Assembly (NCBI GenBank): GCA_937880335.1
Contig: CALFLJ010000115.1
Coordinates: 1 to 24,779, forward strand
Reading direction: 5' to 3'
DNA: 24,779 nt
From: an uncultured Succinatimonas sp.
GTDB lineage: Bacteria; Pseudomonadota; Gammaproteobacteria; Enterobacterales; Succinivibrionaceae
Under the pieces are notes generated by a model. The model saw only the letters and a list, made by a program, of their open reading frames with translations, was not told the origin of the DNA and did not search any database. A program made the translations under genes and the position numbers. Below are positions 7,752 through 17,050 of this stretch, in pieces (position 1 is the first letter of the stretch; each line of letters opens with the position of its first letter).

Positions 7752-9791
7752 TTAATATCTTTCTGCACTCTTATGAGCATAAGCACGAATTAGGCCAGGA
7801 ATGTCTAAAATTAGCGCAATTCCACCATCTGATGTAACCGTAGCTCCTGCCATGCCTGGTGTGTGTCTTAAAACATTGTCAAGAGGCTTTATTACCACCT
7901 CTTCCTGTCCTAAAAGATCATCAACTACAAGACCTACAAGTTGTGCTGCTGATACCTGTACAAGAACAATATGAGCTTTTTGACCTAGGTACTCCTGTAT
8001 CGGGGCATTTTCAAACCACTGCTTTAAGAAGAATAAAGGTATAGCCTTGTCGCGAATTACTATGGTGTTTAAGCCATCAACATTTCGCATTGAATCTAAG
8101 CTTAAATAGAAGATCTCTGAAACTGATGTTAAAGGCAGAGCAAAGGTACGCTTAGATACTGAAATCATCAAAGTAGGTAAAATAGCTAAAGTTAATGGAA
8201 CCTTAATTTCAATGGTTGTACCTTTACCATAGGCAGATAATACCCGTACCGTACCATTTAGCTTTGAAATATTAGTCTTGACTACATCCATACCTACACC
8301 ACGACCTGAGATATCTGTAACCTCAGTGTTTGTAGAAAATCCCGGAGCGAAGATTAAATTTAAAGCATCCTCATCAGAGATACGATCAGCTGTGCTTTGA
8401 TCAATTACTCCCTTACGAACTGCAACCTGTCTTAAAATATCAGGATCCATACCCTTGCCATCATCTTTGATCTGCAAAAGTATGTGATCTCCTTGCTGTG
8501 AGGCAGATAAGGTTACAATACCAAGCTCATCCTTGCCTGAGGCAATACGCTCCTTAGGAGTTTCGATACCATGATCACAGCAATTGCGCACCATATGAAC
8601 CATAGGATCAGCTAGTGCATCAACTAAATTCTTGTCAAGCTCTGTCTCCTCTCCTTCCATGCGTAATTCAATTTTCTTACCAAGTTTACGAGAGAGATCA
8701 CGTACGACACGAGGGAAACGACCAAAGACTTTCTTTACCGGCTGCATGCGGGTTTTCATGACGGAGTTTTGCAGATCACCTGTTACTACGTCTAAATTAG
8801 ATATAGCCTTGCTCATTTCCTGATCTGAACGGTGAGAGGCCATATTTACAAGACGATTTCTAACTAGAACAAGTTCTCCTACTAAGTTCATAATATCGTC
8901 TAGGATCTGAGTATCCACACGCACTGTAGTCTCAGCCTCAATCAAAGGCTTGTTACTTTGATTTGCTACAACATTTTCAGTCTTATTTTCCTCATGGTGT
9001 GAGGTATTCAGAGCTTTTGATAATTCAGATGGAGATGGAAGAGAAACTTTTGCTTGATCCTCTAAGGGAGAGTTAGCATCTAAATCAGACTTATCTTTTT
9101 CTTCCTTATGACTTGAATTATCTGTAATATGCTCAAGATCAATCCCCTTTAGCATCTCATCAAAGTCTGCATCGGTTGCATCAGCTGCAGGATCGCCATC
9201 CATTCCAGGTGCTCTGCCCTTGCCATGTAACTGATCTAAAAGCGCTTCAAATTCCTCTTCTGTGATATCGTCAATAGAGTTACTATCAGAATGTGCGGTA
9301 TCTTTCACTTCCTCTTTAGGCTCATCTACGACAGCCTCTTTTACGGCATTATCACAAGTTTTATCTTCCTTTTTGCTTTCTTCTGTACTTTCACATGAAC
9401 AATCGTCAGGAATTTCACCTTGGGCTAACTTATGCAAGCTTTCAATCAAGGAGGATGGAGCATTCTCTGGAATATCACCGTTTTTCACCACGTCAAACAT
9501 GGTGGTGATCTCATCATAAGCTTTAAGCACGTAATCCATAAGTACAGGACTCATATGGATACGGCCATTACGTAACTCATCAAACAGGCTTTCTGCAGCG
9601 TGACATACATCCACGAGTGCATTTAATTGTAAAAACCCGGCACCACCCTTTACAGTATGGAAACCGCGGAAGATGGCGTTGAGCAGATCTCGATCATCCG
9701 GAGTCTTTTCAATTTGAACTAGCTGTTCGTCAAGACGCTCAATAATTTCGCCGGCTTCAACAATAAAATCTTGGAGAATTTCCTCATCCAT
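7752..9791 (-). CDS. cheA: chemotaxis histidine kinase CheA
   Basis: CheA phosphorylates CheY and CheB in response to receptor state. The order of domains is: P1/HPt at ~1-115 with phospho-acceptor His45 (FHTVKGGAGF); an acidic linker at ~125-285; P3 dimerisation at ~287-350; a P4 kinase domain with N-box MVHMVRNCCDHGIE (Asn403), G1 DDGKGMD and G2 GRGVGMD; and a P5 CheW-like domain from ~540 to 679. No folded P2 CheY-binding domain is evident. Instead the linker has a conserved-looking acidic segment at 176-192 (ITEEEFEALLDQLHGKG) and a weaker echo at ~205-217 (ATDADFDEMLKGI). In Vibrio a linker region (LID) binds ParP, so these may be docking sites. A TAAGGAG site precedes the ATG. Confidence 0.97.
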   Translation of the reverse strand: MDEEILQDFIVEAGEIIERLDEQLVQIEKTPDDRDLLNAIFRGFHTVKGGAGFLQLNALVDVCHAAESLFDELRNGRIHMSPVLMDYVLKAYDEITTMFDVVKNGDIPENAPSSLIESLHKLAQGEIPDDCSCESTEESKKEDKTCDNAVKEAVVDEPKEEVKDTAHSDSNSIDDITEEEFEALLDQLHGKGRAPGMDGDPAADATDADFDEMLKGIDLEHITDNSSHKEEKDKSDLDANSPLEDQAKVSLPSPSELSKALNTSHHEENKTENVVANQSNKPLIEAETTVRVDTQILDDIMNLVGELVLVRNRLVNMASHRSDQEMSKAISNLDVVTGDLQNSVMKTRMQPVKKVFGRFPRVVRDLSRKLGKKIELRMEGEETELDKNLVDALADPMVHMVRNCCDHGIETPKERIASGKDELGIVTLSASQQGDHILLQIKDDGKGMDPDILRQVAVRKGVIDQSTADRISDEDALNLIFAPGFSTNTEVTDISGRGVGMDVVKTNISKLNGTVRVLSAYGKGTTIEIKVPLTLAILPTLMISVSKRTFALPLTSVSEIFYLSLDSMRNVDGLNTIVIRDKAIPLFFLKQWFENAPIQEYLGQKAHIVLVQVSAAQLVGLVVDDLLGQEEVVIKPLDNVLRHTPGMAGATVTSDGGIALILDIPGLIRAYAHKSAERY

Positions 9792-9808
9792 CTTTAGGTC
9801 TCCTTAAA

Positions 9809-10663
9809 TCAGAATCCCAAACTTGCTAAAAGATCATCCACCTCATCTTGTGAGGAGGCAACATTCTCACTTGCTTTTGCACTATCTGTTGCCGGGCCTT
9901 GAGGGGCTAATCCATTTAAAGTTTCGTTGACTTCATTATCTAAAAGCACAATTTCATCAGCATTAGTTCCGAATGTCGTAAGGAAATTTAATAACTTGTC
10001 TTCAACCTCAGATACTAGTTTGATGACCTTTTGAATCATCTGTCCAGTTAAATCCTGATAATCCTGAGCCATTAGTATGTTGTTTAATTGTTCATTAATT
10101 TTTTTAGAGTAAAGGTCGGTTTGATGTACTAGATTATCTACCTTATGACATAGGGAAACAAACTCGTATCTATCTATACGACCTCGCATCAGCTTCTCCC
10201 AGGTAGGAAGTAAGCTTGCAACAATCTCAGATAATCCATGAACAAGATTTTCTGAGACATCAACAGCATCAATAGTACGTGTAGCGGCACTATCGGTCAT
10301 TGTAATTATTGAGCTTAGGCGTTCAGATGCAGTAGGCATCTCGACTTTGCAGATAATTCTAAGACGCTCATCATCGGCAAACTGCAATAAAGCAGTATGC
10401 AAATCGCGAGTAAGGTTCCCCACTTGAGCATAAATTGCATGATTATCAAGCTCAGTTCCTTTATCTTTAGTAAATTTTGAAGCTAAGGCTGTAAGCTGAG
10501 TTATAGCTTCCTCTTGCATACCGGCTTCTACTAAACTCTTGATATCATCTAGAGCTTCAATAGTCAAAACTTTGTCATTGTCCTCACCTTTTGATGAGTT
10601 ATCATCACCTAATGCCTGGCTAAATTCGTCATTAAGAAGCGCATCGGTATCAAAGCTATTCAC
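9809..10663 (-). CDS. cheZ: CheY-P phosphatase CheZ
   Basis: CheZ speeds dephosphorylation of CheY-P. The 284-residue protein is mostly helical. The catalytic motif MAQDYQDLTGQMIQKV is at 198-213, with Asp204 and Gln208 corresponding to E. coli Asp143 and Gln147. The last residues, SQDEVDDLLASLGF, are the typical CheY-binding tail, joined by a flexible Ala/Ser/Gln-rich linker. The start is GTG with a GGAG ribosome site 7 bases upstream, directly after cheY (14-base gap). The protein is longer than E. coli CheZ (214 residues), mainly through an N-terminal acidic extension of about 35 residues and a longer middle. Confidence 0.96.
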   Translation of the reverse strand: MNSFDTDALLNDEFSQALGDDNSSKGEDNDKVLTIEALDDIKSLVEAGMQEEAITQLTALASKFTKDKGTELDNHAIYAQVGNLTRDLHTALLQFADDERLRIICKVEMPTASERLSSIITMTDSAATRTIDAVDVSENLVHGLSEIVASLLPTWEKLMRGRIDRYEFVSLCHKVDNLVHQTDLYSKKINEQLNNILMAQDYQDLTGQMIQKVIKLVSEVEDKLLNFLTTFGTNADEIVLLDNEVNETLNGLAPQGPATDSAKASENVASSQDEVDDLLASLGF

Positions 10664-10677
10664 TAAATTTCTCCGCT

Positions 10678-11061
10678 CTATTCAAAACGTTCAAAAATCT
10701 TATCTAGTTTTTCCTTTAAGGTTGCAGCGGTAAATGGCTTAACAATATACCCATTTACACCAGCTTTTGCAGCCTCAATAATTTGCTCGCGCTTAGCCTC
10801 AGCTGTAACCATTAAAACAGGTATAGACTTAAGCTTGCTACTCTTACGAATAGCACGTAATAGATCAATTCCCTGCATAATAGGCATGTTCCAGTCTGTA
10901 ACTACGAATTTAAAATCGCCAGCCTCAAGCATTGGAAGTGCGGTAGCCCCGTCATCTGCCTCATAGGTATTGTTATACCCAAGATCTCGTAACAGGTTTT
11001 TAATAATGCGTCTCATAGTCGAAAAATCATCGACTATTAATATCTTGATATTCTTATCCAA
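10678..11061 (-). CDS. cheY: chemotaxis response regulator CheY
   Basis: This single-domain receiver binds the flagellar switch when phosphorylated. All key residues are present: Asp11/Asp12, phospho-acceptor Asp56 (VVTDWNMP), Thr86 and Lys108 (YIVKPF). The 127 residues are very close to Vibrio/Shewanella-type CheY (KILIVDDFSTMRRI, GVNGYIVKPFTAATLKEKLDKIFER). The start codon must be TTG. An in-frame TAG stop lies just upstream, there is no ATG before Met16, and a strong AGGAG site sits 7 bases before the TTG. It follows fliA after 66 bases. Confidence 0.96.
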   Translation of the reverse strand: MDKNIKILIVDDFSTMRRIIKNLLRDLGYNNTYEADDGATALPMLEAGDFKFVVTDWNMPIMQGIDLLRAIRKSSKLKSIPVLMVTAEAKREQIIEAAKAGVNGYIVKPFTAATLKEKLDKIFERFE

Positions 11062-11127
11062 GATAAACTCCTATCCTAAGATAAAAAAGTCGTTATGCTC
11101 TACATTGAAAAAAGTAATAACGTTTAT

Positions 11128-11871
11128 TTATGAAGCCTCGCGCCAGTCTTTTAACATGCTACGCAACCTTTGCATAGATTGTGTCATAATCTGACTTATA
11201 CGGGATTCGCTTAATTCTAAGACTTTTCCTATTTCGCGTAAATTTAACTCCTCATCATAATACAAAGCCAAAACCTGCTGTTCTCGTTCTGATAATTTAG
11301 AAATAGCTTGAGCTAATGCTATTTTAAATTTTGAGGTAGCTAAACTATCAAACAGTTTATCAGTTCTGCTACTACCAGATTCTGAAATTACGTCATCAGT
11401 AATGCCTAGATCCTCAATACCTAAAATCTGCGTATTATTAGAGTCAAAAAGCATCTGCCGATATTTTTCAATATCAACATTAAGAGCCTTGGCAATTTCT
11501 GTATCATTAGGTTCTCGTCCTAATTGATGAGATAAGCTTGCAATAGTCTCTGAGATAAGACGACTATTTTGATGTACAGATCGAGGAGTCCAATCTGAAT
11601 GTCTAAGCTCATCTATCATAGATCCGCGAATACGGATTACGGCATAGGTATCAAAGACAGCTCCATGACCATCTTCAAAATTATTAAGCGCATCAATTAA
11701 ACCTATCATGCCAGATTGAATTAAGTCATCAAGTTCAACACAATTTGGTAAACGAGCTTTCAAATGCAATGCAACACGTTTTACAAGTGGAGCATATTTT
11801 GCCACCTGTTCTGATAAATCATTATGTTGCACTGCCTTATAAGCTTTTGCGCCGTTTAAAAACCCTGCCAT
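11128..11871 (-). CDS. fliA: flagellar sigma factor FliA (sigma-28)
   Basis: FliA directs RNA polymerase to late flagellar and chemotaxis genes. The 247 residues show region 2 (KYAPLVKRVALHLKARLP, DLIQSGMIGLIDALNNFE, FDTYAVIRIRGSMIDELR), region 3 (IAKALNVDIEKYRQML) and region 4 with its helix-turn-helix (LREIGKVLELSESRISQIMTQSMQRLR). It starts 130 bases after flhG, so there is room for its own promoter, but I saw no sigma-28 or sigma-54 consensus there. The ATG has no strong ribosome site. The first conserved block begins near residue 25, as usual for the family. Confidence 0.97.
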   Translation of the reverse strand: MAGFLNGAKAYKAVQHNDLSEQVAKYAPLVKRVALHLKARLPNCVELDDLIQSGMIGLIDALNNFEDGHGAVFDTYAVIRIRGSMIDELRHSDWTPRSVHQNSRLISETIASLSHQLGREPNDTEIAKALNVDIEKYRQMLFDSNNTQILGIEDLGITDDVISESGSSRTDKLFDSLATSKFKIALAQAISKLSEREQQVLALYYDEELNLREIGKVLELSESRISQIMTQSMQRLRSMLKDWREAS

Positions 11872-12001
11872 ATTATTATTGTTCTTTTAAAAAACTAAAG
11901 TCTTGATTATTTTTTTTATAAAACTCAATGTTAAAAGATCTTATCTCCCTAATATTCTACCATTCTATACAATAATTATGATTAAGGATGAGTTAAAAGC
12001 T

Positions 12002-12835
12002 TTATTTAGGCTCTTTTTCCTTTAAAACGAGATTTTCAACAAAGAATTCAAGATGTCCACAAGCTAGATCTGGAATTGGCCATGAGGCAACTCTAGTTGC
12101 TAATGTCTTAAAAGCACGGGCTGCAGGTGAGGTTGGAAATGCGTCTACCACACATGAGCGCATCCTAATTGCTTTTTTCATATTTAAATCTACTGGAATG
12201 CAACCTACTAACTCCAAGGTTACATCTAAAAAGCGATCTGTTACATTAACTAACTTTTGATACATCTTCTTACCCTCCTCAAGGGAGTGTAATTGGTTGG
12301 CGACGATCTTAAAGCGATTAACGCCATAATCTTTAGATAAAACCTTCATTTGCGCATAGGCATCGGCAACAGATGTAGGCTCGTTGCACACTACCATAAG
12401 CACATCCTGCGCAGCTCTACAAAAAGACAGAACCATATCAGAGATACCCGCTGCAGTATCAACAATTAAAACATCAGGATCTTCTTTTAATGAGGAGAAA
12501 GCTCGAATTAAGCCTGCGTGTTGTTCAACTGAAAGTTCAACCATTTCCTTAAGACCTGAAGAGGCGGGAACTATACGCAAACCAAAAGGACCATCATGAA
12601 TAATGTCCTCAAGCTCGCAGCGATTATGCAACACATCGCCTAGATTCTTAGTAACTCTAAGACCTAACATCACGTCGATATTGGCAAGACCTAAGTCAGC
12701 ATCAAAAAGCATGACCTTTTTGCCCATCTTACTTAAAGCTGTGGCCAAATTTAAGGAAACACTTGATTTGCCAACACCGCCTTTACCGCCGGTGACGGTA
12801 ATCACCTTTACACCATGGGTCGGTTTTTCTTGCAT
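12002..12835 (-). CDS. flhG: flagellar number regulator FlhG (FleN), MinD-like ATPase
   Basis: FlhG limits the number of polar flagella and works with FlhF. The 277-residue protein has the deviant Walker A motif GGKGGVGKS at 16-24, then FDADLGLANIDVMLGL and VLIVDTAAGISDMVL (Walker B region). The protein ends with a basic, amphipathic C-terminal region of the kind used for membrane contact in MinD relatives. The N-terminus is short (MQEKPTHGVKVITVTGG) and lacks the DQAxxLR FlhF-activating helix known from other FlhG proteins. An in-frame TAA eight codons upstream rules out a longer start. An AGGA site precedes the ATG. The gap after flhF is 33 bases. Confidence 0.95.
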   Translation of the reverse strand: MQEKPTHGVKVITVTGGKGGVGKSSVSLNLATALSKMGKKVMLFDADLGLANIDVMLGLRVTKNLGDVLHNRCELEDIIHDGPFGLRIVPASSGLKEMVELSVEQHAGLIRAFSSLKEDPDVLIVDTAAGISDMVLSFCRAAQDVLMVVCNEPTSVADAYAQMKVLSKDYGVNRFKIVANQLHSLEEGKKMYQKLVNVTDRFLDVTLELVGCIPVDLNMKKAIRMRSCVVDAFPTSPAARAFKTLATRVASWPIPDLACGHLEFFVENLVLKEKEPK

Positions 12836-12868
12836 AAAGTTTATCCTAATAATATTTTAAGCCGGCGT

Positions 12869-14353
12869 TTAGAGCTTAATTTGACGCACGGCATCATTTT
12901 CTATACTTGAAAGCAGGTTAGTAGTCATCTCCCGTACACTTGGAACTTTGAGATCCTCAGGTACTCTCTGACCACATGCGACATAGCTTAGACATAAATC
13001 CCGTTCAAGACACACAGATAAAGCATCTCCTAAACTTAAAGACTCATCAATCTTAGTTAAGATAAGTCCTGTAAGGGAAATATCACTAAAATGAGAGTAA
13101 ACCTGTTCTAAGACTCTGCGTTGTGCAGTTGCTGGTAAAACCAGATAATGTCGCATTTTAAGCTGCGACTGCTGTTTTAATTGTGCAAGTTGTGTGCCAA
13201 AACGTTCGTCATTAAGACCTACGCCTACCGTATCTATAAGTACTAAACTTTTATCGCCTAAAGTTAGCAAAAGTTTAGGAATTTCTGCATAGGATTTGAC
13301 CGCAAGTGCTGTACATCCCATGATTCGACCGTAAGTCTTAATCTGTTCAACAGCACCTATTCTGTAATGATCCGCAGTTACAATCGCCAATTGTTCAGGG
13401 CCATATTTCATAACAAATCTTGCAGCAAGCTTAGCTAAAGTTGTGGTTTTACCTACACCGGCAGGACCTACTAAGGTTACAATTCCACCTTCATTTATGA
13501 TCTCGTCCTGACCTACCTGCAATTTATCTGAAATAATCTCAGATAACTGACGCCACGCAAAATTAAATGATGCATCTGCATCAATTTTTTGACTTAAGCT
13601 TTGGCTTAATTTATCACTTAAACCAGCCCCCTTTAAAAGCTCGTACGTCATAGCTCGCACCGGTTCCTTACGCGAGCGATTATCAGACAAAAGACCTGCT
13701 AACTCAAATTGCAAAAGCTTTCGAATTGAATAAAGCTCATCTTTCATGCGCTTTAATTCTAAAGTTTCATCTCCCTTATCTAAAGAGTCATCTTTATAAG
13801 AAGAAATGCCATGTTTTTTCTCGGAAATCTCTTTTATGGACTCTTTTTGCTCTTTAGATTTAAAAATTGAGGAGAAATCATCCTGACATGATAAAGGCTT
13901 TGGAGCTCTTGCCTTGCGCTCTTTAACTTGAGCCCCCTCTTTCCTCTCAGATAAGGCTTTATCTCTGAAGATCTCCTCCTCTTCCTCAAGAGATGGTTCT
14001 GGCAACTTTTTGACGACGTCTTTAACTGATGATAACGAATTTATGGTATTTTCTTTTTGCTTAAGCTTTGATTGACGCTCTAAAATTTCAATTAGGCTTT
14101 GCGCAAATCCTGAGGCTTTCTCTCCCCCAATCTTTTTTTCTGTTGTTTTATTATTAAGACTTAAACTTACCTCATCATCCTTAAGTCTATCTAAAAGATT
14201 AGGATCCTTTTGAGGCTCTTCTATACCTGCGATAATCTCTATGCCCTCTGAGGTTTTCTGATTGGACATAATTACAGCATCCGCACCTAACTCGGCTCGG
14301 ATCTTGGCTAGAGCCTGTCTCATATCAGGCGCTGTAAATCGTTTAAGCTTCAT
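12869..14353 (-). CDS. flhF: flagellar placement GTPase FlhF
   Basis: FlhF is an SRP-family GTPase that selects the polar site for flagellar assembly. The 494 residues comprise an N-terminal basic domain (KLKRFTAPDMRQALAKIRAELGADAVIMS), a long Lys/Glu/Ser-rich variable region (~45-200), a helical N domain, and a GTPase domain from ~285. The P-loop GPAGVGKTTT is at 296-305. TADHYRIGAVEQIKTYG follows, then LIDTVGVGLND (where DTAG is usual) and the specificity motif TKIDE. The gene lies between flhA and flhG, its normal place. The ribosome site AAGG is unusually close to the ATG (2 bases). The 96 bases between flhA and flhF are AT-rich without a clear hairpin. Confidence 0.96.
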   Translation of the reverse strand: MKLKRFTAPDMRQALAKIRAELGADAVIMSNQKTSEGIEIIAGIEEPQKDPNLLDRLKDDEVSLSLNNKTTEKKIGGEKASGFAQSLIEILERQSKLKQKENTINSLSSVKDVVKKLPEPSLEEEEEIFRDKALSERKEGAQVKERKARAPKPLSCQDDFSSIFKSKEQKESIKEISEKKHGISSYKDDSLDKGDETLELKRMKDELYSIRKLLQFELAGLLSDNRSRKEPVRAMTYELLKGAGLSDKLSQSLSQKIDADASFNFAWRQLSEIISDKLQVGQDEIINEGGIVTLVGPAGVGKTTTLAKLAARFVMKYGPEQLAIVTADHYRIGAVEQIKTYGRIMGCTALAVKSYAEIPKLLLTLGDKSLVLIDTVGVGLNDERFGTQLAQLKQQSQLKMRHYLVLPATAQRRVLEQVYSHFSDISLTGLILTKIDESLSLGDALSVCLERDLCLSYVACGQRVPEDLKVPSVREMTTNLLSSIENDAVRQIKL

Positions 14354-14449
14354 AGCCTTAAAAAGTCTCTTTCTTAAAAAAAATCGTTATTTCAAAATTA
14401 TAGCCAAAATTTTATAAAAAAACTTTTATATAACCCAGACTTTAATACT

Positions 14450-16660
14450 TTATTGTTCAATTCTTCCAGGAGCATCCTGACCATTGCCAATTACAGAAAC
14501 AATTCTAACCTGTTTATCATCAGGAATTTCCTGATAAGATAAAACTCGCAAAGCTGGAATAGTATTTTTTACAAAACGGAATAATGTTTGTCTTAGCATA
14601 CCTGAGGTTAAGAGTATCGCAGGTTCTCCTGCCATCTCCTGTTTAGCAGAGGCATCCTGTAAGGAACGTTGTAATCTATCAGCCATACCAGGCTCAATTC
14701 CAACACTCGCACCTTGGGCTGACTGTAATGATTGATGCAGAACTTTCTCTAAATCAGGTGCTAAGGTAATCACCGGAATTACATTCTCTCCGCCACAAAT
14801 ATCCTGTAAGATTAAACGCCTTAAACCTATACGACAGGCAGCAGTTAAAACCTCAGGATCTTGACTCTTAGGAGCATATTCAACTAAAGTCTCAAGCATA
14901 GTACGCATATCCCGAACTGGCACGCCTTCATTTAAAAGATTCTGCATTATCTTAGTTAAGAGGCCCAAACTTAGAACTGATGGAACTAAGCCATTTACAA
15001 GCTTAGGCTGAGATCTAGCTACAATATCTAAGATATTCTGAACCTCCTCCTGACCTAAAAGTGAGGCACAGTTATTAACTAATATCTGCGACATATGTGT
15101 TGCAATAACGGTAGCGCAGTCAACCACCGTATAGCCTAAACCTAAAGCTTTGTCATTATCGGATTTAGCAATCCAAACAGCATCAAGACCAAAGGCGGGA
15201 TCTTGTGTTTTTATACCTTCAATATCACCAAAAACCTGGCCTGGGTTTATAGCTAAATCCCTATCAGGGGAGACCTCTGCCTCACCAAAGGTAACTCCCA
15301 TTAAAGTAATTCGATACATATTAGGACCTAAATCCAAATTGTCACGAATATGTACTGGGGGAATGAGAAAACCAAGATCTTGTGAGAGCTTTTTTCTTAC
15401 ACCTTTAACACGTGTTAAAAGCTCACCGCCTTGCGTTTTATCCACAAGAGGAATTAGCCTGTATCCTACCTCAAGACCTATAACATCAACCTCAGAGACG
15501 TCATCCCAGGATAATTCCTTCTGTTCTGCCTGAGGTACAACCTCAACTTTATCCTCCTTTAAAGCCTCAAGAGCTTTAACTTTTTCTCTGTGCCTAATAT
15601 ATAAGCCTATGCCGGCACAGACTGAGGATAAAGTTAAAAAGGCCAAATGAGGCATTCCCGGAACAATACCCATAACAAACAGGACAAAACCTACTATGAA
15701 CATTGTCTTAGGATTTGCAAATAATTCATTTACAACCTGCTCACCCATTTCTTTTTTCGATGAGCTTTGACGAGTCACAATAATGGCTGAGGCTACTGAT
15801 AATAATAGAGCCGGAATTTGAGCTACTAATCCATCACCTATAGTTAAAATAGTATAGATAGTAGCTGATGTAGCCATTGAAAGGTCATGCTGAAAGACAC
15901 CTACAAACATACCTCCTAAAAGGTTTATGACCATAATAAGAAGGCCTGCTACCGCATCACCTTTTACAAATTTAGAAGCACCATCCATAGCTCCGTAAAA
16001 GTCAGCCTCACGAGTAACCTCAATACGGCGAGCACGGGCCCCTTCTTGATCAATTAAACCAGCATTAAGATCAGCGTCAATCGACATTTGCTTGCCTGGC
16101 ATGGCATCTAGGGTAAAGCGTGCAGAAACCTCAGCAATACGTCCTGCACCATTGGTAATTACTTTAAAATTTATGATTAGCAAAATAGAGAAAACAATAA
16201 TACCTACAGCGTAATTGCCCCCCATTACCACCTGACCGAAAGCCTCAATTACCTTTCCTGCAGCTGCAGATCCCTCCTGTCCATGCAATAAAATAACGCG
16301 GGTTGAGGCCACATTTAGAGCCAAACGCAAGATTGTAGTTAAAAGCAAGACCGAAGGAAAAGAACCAAAATCCAGGGGTTTTTTAGAGTAAATGGCTACC
16401 AGAAGCACTATCATTGACAAAGATATGTTCAAAGAAAAGAGCATATCAAGCAAAAGAGGTGGCATAGGCAGTGTAATCATAGACAGACAGGCTAATACCA
16501 AAATAGGAGTGCCTATCTTAAAGACTGCCATTTTTTTATAGGCAGTAGAACCAATGGCTAAGCCTCGAGCCACTTTTGAATTGGTTCGAACCTTATTTAA
16601 AGTTCCGCTTACCTTTGCAGGTATTTTCAGTTTTTCCTTTAAAGATGAAAGATTTGCCAC
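14450..16660 (-). CDS. flhA: flagellar type III export gate protein FlhA
   Basis: FlhA forms the export gate of the flagellar type III secretion system in the inner membrane. The 736 residues begin with about 45 charged residues, followed by eight predicted membrane segments in ~46-360. The conserved cytoplasmic FHIPEP loop is seen as RFTLDAMPGKQMSIDADLNAG and GAMDGASKFVKGDA. A large cytoplasmic domain begins at ~385 (VIGLEVGYRLIPLVD). The start is GTG; an in-frame TGA two codons upstream forbids a longer reading. A later ATG (Met44) is possible, but neither start has a strong ribosome site. E. coli FlhA has 692 residues, so the extra length is N-terminal. No flhB lies upstream; yqcC does, 48 bases away. 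Confidence 0.95.
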   Translation of the reverse strand: MANLSSLKEKLKIPAKVSGTLNKVRTNSKVARGLAIGSTAYKKMAVFKIGTPILVLACLSMITLPMPPLLLDMLFSLNISLSMIVLLVAIYSKKPLDFGSFPSVLLLTTILRLALNVASTRVILLHGQEGSAAAGKVIEAFGQVVMGGNYAVGIIVFSILLIINFKVITNGAGRIAEVSARFTLDAMPGKQMSIDADLNAGLIDQEGARARRIEVTREADFYGAMDGASKFVKGDAVAGLLIMVINLLGGMFVGVFQHDLSMATSATIYTILTIGDGLVAQIPALLLSVASAIIVTRQSSSKKEMGEQVVNELFANPKTMFIVGFVLFVMGIVPGMPHLAFLTLSSVCAGIGLYIRHREKVKALEALKEDKVEVVPQAEQKELSWDDVSEVDVIGLEVGYRLIPLVDKTQGGELLTRVKGVRKKLSQDLGFLIPPVHIRDNLDLGPNMYRITLMGVTFGEAEVSPDRDLAINPGQVFGDIEGIKTQDPAFGLDAVWIAKSDNDKALGLGYTVVDCATVIATHMSQILVNNCASLLGQEEVQNILDIVARSQPKLVNGLVPSVLSLGLLTKIMQNLLNEGVPVRDMRTMLETLVEYAPKSQDPEVLTAACRIGLRRLILQDICGGENVIPVITLAPDLEKVLHQSLQSAQGASVGIEPGMADRLQRSLQDASAKQEMAGEPAILLTSGMLRQTLFRFVKNTIPALRVLSYQEIPDDKQVRIVSVIGNGQDAPGRIEQ

Positions 16661-16708
16661 GTGTCAAAAATCCATAAGTTTTAGGTATTTTTAAGATCTA
16701 TGCATAGT

Positions 16709-17050
16709 TTATACCTTAAGCTTAGGATTACAGCTAAGATCTAAGGCCCGTAAAAGTCTTACTAGATGAGCATGAGCATCTAATTTATGTCGGTAGTACT
16801 CCTGAGCATAGGTGTGTACTAAAAGATTTCCAGGAAGATCAAAACCACTATCTAGAATTTCCCTCATCTTTGGTAAAAGCACATACTCAAGCCATTGATG
16901 AAAATCCATCTTATCCATAAAAAAAGGGATTGTACTTAAAAAACATTCATCATAAGGTCGATTATTCTCTCCTCCCCATAAATTTAGTTTTTTAAGTTCA
17001 GCTTCAATCTCATCTAAAAGTTCTTTGACGTTATCTCTATTAGCACTCAT
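16709..17050 (-). CDS. yqcC: YqcC family protein (DUF446)
   Basis: This small 113-residue protein matches YqcC. The family hallmark is PFFMDKMDFHQWLEYVLLPKM at ~43-63, followed by LDSGFDLPGNLLVHTYAQEYY, as in the E. coli protein (about 109 residues). The molecular role is unknown to me. Its start lies inside the end of ruvX (11-base overlap), so the two are very probably translated from one message. It is the last non-flagellar gene before flhA. Confidence 0.9.
   Translation of the reverse strand: MSANRDNVKELLDEIEAELKKLNLWGGENNRPYDECFLSTIPFFMDKMDFHQWLEYVLLPKMREILDSGFDLPGNLLVHTYAQEYYRHKLDAHAHLVRLLRALDLSCNPKLKV

Noticed and set aside
11872..12001. Sigma-28 or sigma-54 promoter before fliA
   Set aside because: I could not find either consensus on the minus strand in this gap, only AT-rich sequence.
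15150..15533. 127-codon open frame on the plus strand opposite flhA
   Set aside because: It lies wholly antisense to a strongly conserved part of flhA, has a low-complexity composition and has no ribosome site; it is a shadow frame.
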